A stretch of DNA of 16,903 nucleotides from Perkinsus olseni (Eukaryota; Perkinsozoa; Perkinsida; Perkinsidae): the NCBI GenBank assembly GCA_013115135.1, contig JABANP010000796.1:1-16903 (forward strand), read 5' to 3'. Every line of letters starts with the position of its first letter. Position 1 is the stretch's first letter. Position numbers and translations under genes: made by a program. Below are positions 7,776 through 16,723 of this stretch, one piece after another. The notes beneath the pieces were generated by a model. It had not been told where the DNA came from and did no database searches. It saw nothing but the letters and a program-made list of their open reading frames with translations.

Positions 7776-8119
7776 CCAGTGGCGAAGCGCCTGTACACAA
7801 ACCGCTCAGCAGCTCTGAGCAACCCTATCAAAAAGCCAGGCCAAACGAAGAAACGCATAGAGAGGGTCACCGTGATCATTCGTGACCCGGTCACGAACGA
7901 TCACTGGAGCGAATTTACGACTTAACTCAACCCGAAGAGGTCTAAGAAACGATTGCCAGGTGTCTACAGGAGCTCTAGTTAATAGGGGTCGGAAACACTC
8001 TAGCCTCACGTAGTCACTCCGATCATCAACTTCCTCTTCTTCTTGCTGACAGTCGCCTTGCACTAATGGTGCAAAAATCAACTACGATTGTGGAAAAGTA
8101 GTCCGGGCTGCTGTGTGCT
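7776..8119 (-). other. hsp60-RAP gene spacer with an open frame lacking ATG
   Basis: On the minus strand 8081-7806 is open for 91 codons but contains no ATG and begins directly after an in-frame TAG. It is in the same frame as the RAP gene, separated by a TGA at about 7806-7808. Removing a 33-nt (7823-7791) or 66-nt (7823-7758) GT-AG segment would fuse the two. It could be an upstream coding exon, but more likely it is 5' UTR or spacer: it contains a 33-nt hairpin of the type otherwise found only in non-coding DNA, and the RAP gene has a good presequence-like start at 7775 with an acceptor-like tgtacag 15 nt before it. Confidence 0.45.
7872..7904. repeat. 33-nt hairpin in the hsp60-RAP spacer
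   Basis: Arms 7872-7887 and 7889-7904 pair in 15 of 16 positions around a single C at 7888. It has the same single-base-centre design as the hairpins at 1146-1194 and 3001-3035. Confidence 0.85.
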
Positions 8120-9300
8120 TTACATCATACCGCCCATACCACCCATACCGCCCATGCCGTTCATGTCAGGGGCAGCAGGGGCCTTCTCCTTCTCGGGAAG
8201 CTGAAAACAACGGCACTGCTATCCACGCGCAGGGTAGTGACAGGGAACCCTTACATCGCAGATAACCGTCTCGGTGGTGGTCATGAGACTGGCAATGCTA
8301 GCAGCGTCAGCCAAGGCCGTTCGGACAACCTTAGTGGGGTCGATGATGCCTTGCTGGAGCATATCCACGTACTCCGAAGTCTGCGCGTTGTATCCCCTGC
8401 AATGAGACACTCATCAGCGTGAAAGGTCCGTCAGGATGGGCCTACTTGTGGTAGTGATCGTCGCTGAGGAGCTTCTGCACCACAACGGCGCCCTCCTCGC
8501 CGGCGTTCTCAACAATGGTCTTGCACGGTTGCTTGCAGGCCGAGCGGATGATGTTGCATCCGACCTCCTGGTCGAAGTTATCCAACTTGAGGTCCTCCAA
8601 CTTCTTGCTGGCTCTGAACAACGGAAAAATAACCATCGAGCAATCGCCTTCGATTTCGAATCACCTCAAGAGAGCAGAGCCGCCGCCAGGGACGATACCC
8701 TCCTCAACAGCAGCCTTGGTGGCGTTGAGAGCGTCATTGAGGCGGTCCTTGACCTCGGAAACCTCCACTTCGGAGGAACCGCCAACCTGAAACGACGCTT
8801 GACACAACACTGGTGAAAGAGCGAATAGGTAGTTACCTTGATGACGGCAACACCTCCACTCATCTTGGCAAGACGCTCCTTCAGCTTGTCCTTCTCGTAC
8901 TCGCTACTGGTGTTGTCGATGGCATCGCGGAGAGTCTCACAGCGCTCATCGATCTCCTCCCGAGCTCCCGCACCGTCGAGGATGATAGTGTCGTCCTTCT
9001 TGACAGACACAGACTTGCACGAGCCGAGCAAAGCGCTGACAGCCGAGCAAGTGATGAACGATCGAGAAACACGCCGAGCTGCCTACGGGTCGAAATCTTC
9101 GCTGAGCTTGGTACCGGTCTCCTCACTGATAACCTCGCAGCCGCACACAGTGGCGATATCCTGCATCTGGGCCTTACGGTTGTCGCCGAACCCAGGGGCC
9201 TTCACCTGCAGGAGACAGCCCATGGAGCACCCACGGTTCCACCAGCTGCTGGGCACTTACCGCGCAAACCTTGAGACCGCCACGAAGCTTGTTGACAACA

Positions 9301-9332
<32 letters not shown>

Positions 9333-10268
9333 AGCGATGATCAGGAGAGGCCGCTGAAGCTTAACGACGTACTCGAGAACGGGCAGGATAGACTGAAAGG
9401 AACGAGGCAGTCCCTACACTGGCATGCAAGGATCCCCCACCTGAATCGAGCTGATCTTCTTCTCGTGGACCAAGATGAGAGGATTCTCGAAGTCGACGGA
9501 CTGTGTCTTGTTGTTAGTGATAAAGTAAGGCGAGATGTAGCCACGGTTGAATTGCATGCCCTCGACGACCTAGAGAACGGTAACCGTGTCAACAAATTCG
9601 TAGTTAGAGACAGAGCCCTACCTCGAGCTGATGATCCATCGTTTTACCATCAGAGACAGTGATGGTACCGTCCTTGCCAACCTTCTCGAAGGCCTCGGCG
9701 ATCAAACTGCCGATAGTCTTATCACCATTGGCGGCGATGGTCGCGACCTGAAGAGCAAAAGAATCCACAGAAGAGGCCGCCTTCCCACAGCACTCAGACG
9801 CACCTGTTGAATTTCCTGGGCGGTTGAGATCGCCTGAGCACGAGTCTTGAGCTCATCCATCACTAGCTTGACAGCCGCGTCAATGCCTCTCTTCAAGTCC
9901 ATGGGGTTCATGCCAGCGGCCACGGCCTTGCAGCCCTCACGGAAGATGGCTCTGGCAAGGACTGTACTGGTAGTGGTACCATCACCAGCAATGTCGTTGG
10001 TCTTGGAGGCCACCTGCTTGATGAGAGCGGCGCCGACGTTCTGCATCTTGTCGGGGAGGTCGATGGCCTTGGCGACCGTCACACCATCCTTGGTAACCTT
10101 AGGCGAACCGAAGCTCTGTTCGATGACCACGTTGCGACCCTTAGGGCCCATGGTGACGGCCACGGCGTCGGCGATGCGGTTGACTCCGACTAGCATGCGG
10201 GAGCGGGCCTCAGCGCCATGGAGAACCTCCTTGGCGACACCCATGCAGGTGGACGAGCGCGACAGCAT
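8120..10268 (-). CDS. hsp60: mitochondrial chaperonin Hsp60 (Cpn60, GroEL family)
   Basis: Ten exons in order of transcription: 10268-9804, 9747-9622, 9569-9441, 9392-9261, 9205-9087, 9035-8837, 8786-8665, 8613-8446, 8396-8255, 8200-8120. They encode 560 aa, a normal length for the family. The nine introns are 48-56 nt, all GT-AG. The protein forms the ATP-driven folding chamber of the mitochondrial matrix. Visible motifs: [11 protein letters not shown] at the usual mature start, GPKGRNV (41-47), TKDG with Asp61, GDGTTT (95-100), Asp408 in the NDAL context (equivalent to the catalytic GroEL Asp398), the Cpn60 signature [12 protein letters not shown] (415-426), and a Gly-Met-rich tail (GGM repeats) typical of mitochondrial and bacterial forms. 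The ATG at 10268 leaves only about ten residues before the conserved core ([10 protein letters not shown]), a very short presequence. The sequence just before it, tttttatcatcag then aaa, looks like a 3' splice acceptor, so an upstream exon or a trans-spliced leader is possible. Confidence 0.97.
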
Positions 10269-10796
10269 TTTCTGATGATAAAAAGAGCAACTGAGCCAAG
10301 AGCAATTTATCGGCTAGGGCCAAACCCCCACGAAAGGCGCTCCCTACAGTGCAAGACACGCCAAGGAGGGGCGCGCTACTGTGAATTGTGACACACTATT
10401 TGGCGCAGGCAAGATCATGAACGGACATCTTTGCCTCACGCTCACGAGACGACGTAGAACTTCGGGACGAGGAGTAAGTGGAGGATGGTGTATGGCAGTG
10501 GGTGCTTGCGAGGGTCCTAGAAACGATGCGCATGCCGAAGATGGTGGGCCGTTGAACGATTGCTTACCACCGGGCTTAGAAACATTAAGGAGTCGTAAGT
10601 GAGCAAGATTGCAGATACTAGTCTTTGGCGCGCGCCCAAAAATTATGCTCTATAGTGCCCCATAACATAGCCTCCAGGTGGATGGGTTGGCGGGGCCTTG
10701 TGTAAACCGCTTCCGTAGCTTGTGGTCTGTCTGGGGTTAATCTTTTTTCGCTCAAAGTACCACCGAAGTCAACCCTGGGCCTGAGCTTGGACCTAA
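10269..10796. promoter_or_regulatory. divergent intergenic region between hsp60 and the Mei2-like gene
   Basis: This region should hold the hsp60 promoter and the start of the Mei2-like gene. No TATA box or heat-shock element array is clear. On the + strand an ATG at 10417 opens MNGHLCLTLTRRRR and runs to a strong donor GTAAGTGG (10474), with an acceptor ctag 47 nt further on. A second strong donor, GTAAGTGAG, lies at 10595. These may be 5' exons of the Mei2-like gene, but I cannot connect them confidently to the first solid exon. There is a GC-rich palindrome ggcgcgcgcc near 10627-10636. Confidence 0.4.
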
Positions 10797-12711
10797 CGGC
10801 GTCAGTGGACTATCTCGGGAGCTCAGAATAGCTCCTCAGATTCGGGAGATGTAACACTCAGTGACAGCGGGCATCGGACTCGAGTGCCCCCACCGATACA
10901 CATAGGGACACCGACCACCGTGCTGAGTCGCAGGCGTGTTGCATTCATGACGGTCCTGCTCGATGATTACCTCTGCCCCTTGCCCACCTCCGCCGTTCAG
11001 GTGGGTGCCAGGGCGGGGCAGTCGGGTGTCCCGCTTGTTCTCAGGCCTTCGTACCATACTCTGACGCTCATAGTAGCAACGAGGCCAGTGACCGACTTGA
11101 GACAGGCTCGCCTCATGCGGCATCAGAGCCTTGGCCTAGCCTCGATGAGTCTCAGGGCGATGAGTTGTCCGAGGTGCGGTACGGATCGTCCTCTTACACT
11201 TAAAAAGCCTCACATTGCAATCAGAGTGATGGACTGGGAACCACTGGTGGGAACGGCGGCGTGAAGATACGACTCTACGACGAGTTGGTCTATGTGGGCC
11301 ACAACTTCAAATCTGATAAGGTAGCTCGCTCGTGGCGAACGACGGCTCCTCCTCCCCTCATCAGGCGCTTGGCGGAGATCAATCACCGAAATTGAAGCAA
11401 CCGATGGGCTATCAGCGTATCGACGTAAAAGCCCTGCTTGATGGTGTTGAAACCCGGACGATGATTCTTATAAAGAACATCCCCAGGACGTCGGCCCGAC
11501 CTGCCCCCCTTTCTCACTTTCTACCCTATCCACAGGTACAAGTACAGCATGCTCGTCGCCGAGATCGACGCTTTTCCGGAGCTGGTGGACGCCTACGACT
11601 ACCTGTAGACCTGTTAGGGTGCAGCTTGTCATCCTCTGGGGAGCCTTGTTAGGTACTTGCCGACGTCAGCGACTTACAATCGCTCCTACGGCTTCATTCA
11701 CATGAAGACGCCGCTATTGGCTGCCATGCTGGTCGCTAGGCTGGAAGTGGGCGCGATCTAGCCGTGCCAAGACCCGGCCAGCTGTCTTTCACAGGGGTAT
11801 GCATGGAAGTTCGACCACCGGGCCGAGCGCCCATGCCTGTTGTACTTTGCTCACGAACAGAAGCTTTCGTGCTACCCACCTCCGTCTACTTGTACGACCC
11901 GCTCCTCTCCTGGCGGCTGCTGTGAGGATCCCGGCTTGCTGCTTTTAGTTCGGTATGGGGACTTCGCCGTGGCTTCGAGTGATGGCAGCCCATCATCGCA
12001 TGGGGGATGGAAGAGGGCCCTTGAAGACTCCTCGCCGAGGGCTCCCAGCGATCCGCGCTGGTGGGCCCAACCCTCCTGTACTTACGACAGAAGAGCCCAG
12101 GAGATCAATCCTAACCGCTTGGTCGACGGCGACGAGCATCGCACAACGCTGTTGATGCGGGGCGTCCCGACTTAGTAACACTAGGCAACCGGTTCGCGAG
12201 CGAGCAGCTACGTGTGGAAGGCAGTTACGACTACGACTTGCTTCTCTCCGAGATTGCTTCCGAGCCCGGATTGAAGGACTGCTTCAACTTCATGTAGGGC
12301 TACCTGTTGGTACAGGGGATAATGCGAGGTTGCACCCGGGCCTCAGTGAGCTACCTAGGAAGTCCGGCACCGACCACAATCGCGGTTTCGCCTTCATCTA
12401 CCTCAAGAATGAGCGCTTAACCGCAGCGTTCGTGGAGAAGTTCCAGGTGGGCTGGTCGTGGGGGAGGGTCGGTCCGATGGTGGGGCTTTCAGGGCCGTAT
12501 GTGGAAGTATTGCAACCCCAGGGGCGGCAAGGTTTGCGACCTCCGCTTCGCCTACATTCAAAATCTGCAGACTCGTCTCCTCATGGGCTTGAGCTCAAGT
12601 CATGGTGACACGATGGAGAAGGCGGGTGCGCGCTCTGCTCGGATGGCTGTCATTCAGGCGCAGTGGACGCCTTGGCGCCTCCTTCAGCGAACGACGGTGG
12701 CGACGCAGTAG
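10797..12711 (+). CDS. protein with two tandem Mei2-like RRMs (5' end unresolved)
   Basis: Exons: (open from 10797)-11000, 11045-11173, 11225-11320, 11365-11489, 11536-11604, 11653-11746, 11795-12174, 12225-12293, 12347-12446, 12493-12711; at least 494 codons, stop TAG. Introns are 44-53 nt, GT-AG, all keeping frame. RRM 1 (about 11456-11870) shows TRTMILIKNIPR, a DYLYLP strand and the RNP1-like NRSYGFIHM, then a KFDHRAERPCLLYFAHEQ stretch matching the Mei2 C-terminal extension. RRM 2 (about 12137-12585) shows HRTTLLMRGVP, FIELPRKS, RNP1-like NRGFAFIYL and RFAYIQNLQTRLL. Both are of the Mei2 C-terminal RRM type (RRM_2), which binds RNA. Exon 11795-12174 contains the end of RRM 1 and the start of RRM 2 in one frame, so this is one protein and not two genes. 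The N-terminal part is Ser/Asp/Glu-rich and probably disordered. The frame has no ATG before the codon at about 10947, so an upstream exon must supply the start. Confidence 0.85.
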
Positions 12712-13708
12712 ACAGCGATCATGAGGAGCACGAGGAATTTCATCACGGGTGAGAGGACCCTTAACGGGGCCGGTATTGGTATGCCGCTTCTCGTTGGCAG
12801 ATGGCGAGAACCCCTACCCGCGAGAGGCGATTGCTGTGTAATAGACGAGGGTCTCGGCAAGCAGGATGTCTTTGATAGCTTTTGTCATGAGCTGGATGGT
12901 GGCACGAACAACAGCGTGAGGCTCAGCTCCCATGGTGCCTGAAAGTTCCTCGTTGAGGGGACCAATTAAAAGTGCGCGATTTTTTCCGATCCGCACCATC
13001 TCGACGACATGCGTCAGAATTAGAGTCGTAGCGTTGCATGACCTTACTGGTCTTACCGGCCCGTCATCATCATCTATCGAGGCATTGCATCTTCGACCGG
13101 GGCTTCGGCTTCGGCTGCTGCTTGAAGTGCTTTCTGTCCCATTTCTACATGATGCTGCGCAACAACATCTTTTCTGAGTGCTACACGGGTGGTGTTCGCC
13201 CCCCTCCGTTCTGCGGGAGATACTGTGCTCTCTTCCCCGCGGTAGTCTTCCCCGCGACTGGCTGCTAGGATTCCGATGTGGTTCTCTTGCCCCATCACCG
13301 ACACGTTCGGATGCGAAATCGGCCTTGCTGTTGGCCTTTGCTCGGCTTCCTCTAGCAAGTGTCGAAATCGGGCCTTAGTTTACCATTGGCGTTGTGCGAT
13401 GACTACCACGCTGACCGGCTGCCGTGCTGCTTCTGTTAGCGTGGATATTTAAGGCGCTCCTTCAGGGTGCCAACCGTGAATAATCCAACCTTCCCCACGC
13501 GGGCCTTGTTATTAGGCGTGGAAGTTGCGATTCCGCTGCTATGCCTCACTTTTCAAAAATGTCTTCACCATGGTACTAAGACCAACTCTGACATTCATGA
13601 TCGTTGAGTTGGTCAATTTGTGGCATGGGATACGGTTGCAGTTATCAAGTAACTTTGCCGCTGAGATATGGTATTCGATGTTGCTGACATCCTCTACTAT
13701 CTGATCAG
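12712..13708. other. intergenic region, largely unexplained
   Basis: This region separates the stop of the Mei2-like gene from the first solid exon of the next gene. The main structure is the minus-strand open frame listed separately. An inverted repeat ccacgc/gcgtgg brackets gggccttgttattag near 13496-13522. On the + strand, gatatggtattcg near 13665-13677 gives an ATG followed by a GT and, 38 nt on, a gatcag acceptor at 13703-13708, one possible way to start the next gene. Confidence 0.45.
12814..13374 (-). CDS. candidate minus-strand exon, unknown product
   Basis: A stop-free minus-strand frame of 187 codons including the stop (TAG at 12814-12816). It contains no ATG until 12999, so if real it is a terminal exon of a gene whose start lies above 13374. 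The first two thirds are Ser/Arg-rich with a Cys cluster (CCCAAS) and an acidic DDDD stretch. The last ~70 codons look globular (ALLIGPLNEELSG, TIQLMTKAIKDILLAETL). Another minus frame is open over 13358-13074, so base composition alone may be making long frames here. I recognise no domain. It would converge tail to tail with the Mei2-like gene. Confidence 0.3.
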   Translation of the reverse strand, partial: GPISTLARGSRAKANSKADFASERVGDGAREPHRNPSSQSRGRLPRGREHSISRRTEGGEHHPCSTQKRCCCAASCRNGTESTSSSSRSRSPGRRCNASIDDDDGPVRPVRSCNATTLILTHVVEMVRIGKNRALLIGPLNEELSGTMGAEPHAVVRATIQLMTKAIKDILLAETLVYYTAIASRG

Positions 13709-16700
13709 CATCCCCTTGACGATCTGGTGGGTTCGCTGAGCACCCTCCGTCACGCCGCCCAAGCGCCTTGCCTCAGGCTCTGCCGGTTGCTGTCACCTTC
13801 GCTGCTTGCAGCCCAGCCAGCCTCGGCGAGAGTGCTGGAAGTTGACGCCCCCTTGAAGACCCGAGTGGAGACGTCTCGGAAGAGTCCGGCCAAAGAGACT
13901 TTCGAGAGCAACTCCACAGTCGCGGGGGAGCAGGAGGAGGAAGATGGGACCTGCGGAGATAAAGTTCGGAAAGGAGTGGTATGGAACAGAGGTTCATCCG
14001 CGTCCTTGCAGCGTGGGCTCTCGTTGTTCAGAGGGTCCCTGAGACTACGGCTGAGCTGCAGGGGGCCGAAGGGTCTTCGATGTCTGTTGGCGGTCCTCCG
14101 ATCGTCAGTGATGATGTACCGAAGACAGCCGAGGTTGAGGCCATCGCGGCAGCGGCGGCACCCATGGAGGAGGCCGCCGCGGGAAGTGCGAGGTCGACAG
14201 TGGAGCATACTTCCTCTTCTGGCACGTCGCCTCAAGCTGTGGACGGCGGTCAACGCACCACTGCGAACTCAGCTGAAGTGAGAAGAGGATGCCCGTCCAT
14301 AGCGATGGACGGTCATTTTGCTCAGCAGGAAAAGCGGGTTGGGGCGCACGGCAGAGGGGGAGACGGAGAGCCGCCGGGCTTCGAGACTCATAAGGTGGGG
14401 AGCGGCAGCCCGGTGGGGATTGACGTACTCGTCAGCCCGCATCGAGTGGCGTCCTCCTTCGACAGCGAGACACAGCTGGAGGATACCAGAACCATCGCCA
14501 GCCGACTGCAAATGAGTTCGAAATTCAAAGGAGTATATTAACTGCTGCCAACTCACGGTAATTCGCCGCTGCCGTTGCCCGCTGGTCGAGGGCGGCATAG
14601 CTGGCGTGTAGGTCTGTGAACGGCCTCCTGGCCATCGTGGACATGCACGTAAATCAGTTGAACTCGGTCAACGTGTCAACTCTGATTCACCGTCTCGCCA
14701 GTATAACCCAAAACCAAGAGCAAAGTCAGAAGGCGCTCACTAGAGATCCCCGGATGAAGCGGGTCCTCCGCAGGGCCGTCGAAGTGAGTGCTGACCGAGC
14801 TGGCCGTAGCAGCGCTGAGCATCACTTTCTTTCCAGCTGGCGCCGACCTCGAGCTGCCAGTCCCTGTCCAACATATCCTGGGCGGTTGGCAAGCTGCAGA
14901 TGGTCGAGGAGAAGGAGGTCATGCAGGCCATCGTGGAAGCTGCCAAGACCAGGCTAGAGTGAGTGCTGCCAGTCCCGGTTCAGTCGGCAGTGCGACCTTC
15001 CGATCAGCCACTTCCGCCCGCAGAACTTCTCTAATATGCTGTACGGGCTCTCCCGGGTTGGCTACTGTGATAAGCCTTTGATGGAGCTGGTGTCCAAGAA
15101 GGTTGCGGGCACCCTGTGCACGTTCAAGCCGCAGGAGGTCTCCAACCTCCTCTATGCTTATGGGCGTCTCAACTGGTGAGGGGCAGCACCTCCGCCCGTC
15201 GGAAGGCTCTGCTTTGCAGCTTCAACGAGCAGCTACTGCAAGAGATCTCCGCCTGCGTTTCGGCGATGATGCCTCGCTACGATGGCCATGGCGTTGGCAA
15301 CATTATGTGCTCCCTTGCACGGCTCAACTACCCTAGCAAGGAGTTGCTGGACGTGAGTCGTTGCCGCTGTGTGTGCGTGCCATGGTGGGCTGCTCAGGCG
15401 GTGGCCGCTGATGTGGTTTTCACGCCGCATAAGTACGGCAAGTTCCTCATCGCTAAGATTCTCCGCCCGATGCACAGTCTCGGATACACCAACCTATCGA
15501 TGCTGATGACGACTAGCAAGTAAATGAAGATCCCCGTCCACGGCTGCCGTCACGACGTCACGCGCCGCCCTCAGGTACATTCTGGACCATGTGGGAGCCA
15601 TACGCGTCGATGAGATGGCTATCGTCATGCAAGGATTCTCACAAGTAATAACGGTTCAACAGGCTTCTTGTGAACTCCCAATGCTGTCCCCATCAGGAGG
15701 GCGTCAGAGCCCCACCTTCCGGCTCAGAGGAGGACACCCTCTCGGCCTCTATCCGCCGCCCTAGCCCTGCAATTGGTTTGCTTGAATACGAGGCGGCCTC
15801 TTATCGAGTAGATGCCCTTATGCAGGCAGCGGCTCTCAAGCTATCAACCGTTGCTAAGCTGGAGGAGGTCTCGCTGGAGAAGATCGTAAGTGTGGTCGCC
15901 CCGATGAGGATGTGATGTTTGGGTCGCTGTAGGTGCAACTTTTCAACTTGATGGCCCGGCTAGGGATGAAGGCGAAGCCAAGCAATGGTGGCTTCCTGCT
16001 CTCGGCGTGCGCTAGGATACTGCAGAACCTCGACACGCTAGGGGCGGAGCAGATCAAATCAATTGTAAGCTGTGCTGGCATCATTCTTGCCTTGATACGG
16101 TCGGGATTTGCCTGGAAAACAAATGCCAGAAAATTTGCGATGCCTTAGGCTTTTACTCACTTGGCAAAAGTTCGTTTTGGAATGTTCTTCGGATAATTTC
16201 CTTTGACAGGACTGTATATCGGAACCGTTCCAGACCGACGTCTCACAAATTCTCTGACTTCTTGTTTATGCTATTTCATAAAAAACAGGTTGTTTGAATC
16301 TCGTTTCTATGGACTTTTCTCCATTGCGTAACCGACTGATGATTCGGAATTTGAATAGCTTTGTAGTTGATACTCATCTGTTCCCCTCAGCTACAATCCT
16401 GCGCCATGATGGAGCTGGCCCTTACGAGCTTCGAGGAGAGACTACTTAGCGAGATAGCCGATCCCGATGACACCTTCGTCATCGGCGCTGCCTCCTCTAC
16501 AGCCGCGGGGACAGCTTCTTGCTCCTCTCCACAATCATTGGTTGGCGCTCCGGCAGCGTCAGAGTCGATGCCTGTTGATCTGCTCCCGCCAGGCAGCGGC
16601 CACGAGCTGCCCGGGTCTGGGTGTGGGTGGAATCCGGAGTCTTTGAAGTTCCTCCTGGAGACCGACGAGCATTTTGCGCAGCAGCAGCTCGATGGAGGCA

Positions 16701-16723
16701 AGCATGGCGGTAGCCGCTGGTAG
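13709..16723 (+). CDS. helical-repeat protein of RAP/HPR type, no RAP domain seen
   Basis: Exons: 13709-13975, 14032-14532, 14601-14783, 14837-14958, 15008-15175, 15220-15352, 15398-15519, 15575-15644, 15697-15885, 15933-16064, 16391-16723; at least 739 codons, stop TAG. Introns are 44-68 nt except the last, at 326 nt. All are GT-AG and keep frame. The N-terminus is Arg/Leu/Ser/Ala-rich without acidic residues (LSTLRHAAQAPCLRLCRLL), fitting a mitochondrial presequence. Then comes a low-complexity Glu/Ala/Ser-rich stretch to about exon 2's end, followed by repeated helical motifs: VNQLNSVNVSTLIHRLASI, CQSLSNISWAVGKLQMV, QNFSNMLYGLSRVG, PQEVSNLLYAYGRLN, VGNIMCSLARLNYP. These resemble the repeats of alveolate RAP and heptatricopeptide proteins that bind organellar RNA. 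The C-terminus is acidic and low complexity and ends GGSRW. No RAP domain follows. The start codon is not certain; a one-codon first exon ending at 13670 (38-nt intron) is one option. Confidence 0.8.
14293..14312. repeat. inverted repeat, 8-bp arms, inside an exon
   Basis: ccgtccat-agcg-atggacgg in exon 2 of the helical-repeat gene. The loop is 4 nt, so it differs from the single-base-centred set. Confidence 0.65.
16065..16390 (+). other. long last intron (326 nt)
   Basis: Donor ATT|GTAAGC and acceptor ttcccctcag|CTA preserve the frame between exons 10 and 11. It is five to seven times longer than every other intron placed in this window and visibly richer in A and T. A TGATGA-like C-box motif occurs at about 16337-16342, but I find no matching CTGA box near the 3' end. 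Confidence 0.75.

Noticed and set aside
7806..8081. Separate 91-codon gene between hsp60 and the RAP gene
   Set aside because: The frame begins with TTG directly after a stop, has no ATG at all and contains a hairpin typical of non-coding DNA; kept only as a possible upstream exon.
8838..9662. Long + strand open frame of 274 codons
   Set aside because: It is antisense to Hsp60 exons and introns, whose protein matches the family end to end; it shows no domain of its own.
10417..10601. Possible first exons of the Mei2-like gene (ATG 10417, donors 10474 and 10595)
   Set aside because: The splice sites look good but I could not join them in frame to the first solid exon without arbitrary choices, so they are mentioned and not called.
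12690..12741. Minus-strand start MKFLVLLMIAVYCVA resembling a signal peptide
   Set aside because: The frame stops after about 19 codons and lies mostly antisense to the last exon of the Mei2-like gene; no downstream exon is evident.
13750..14253. Minus-strand open frame of 167 codons
   Set aside because: It mirrors exons 1-2 of the helical-repeat gene on the other strand, whose frame continues through canonical introns into clear repeat motifs.
16065..16390. C/D box snoRNA in the long intron
   Set aside because: A C-box-like TGATGA is present at about 16337 but no CTGA D box or terminal stem is found at a suitable distance.
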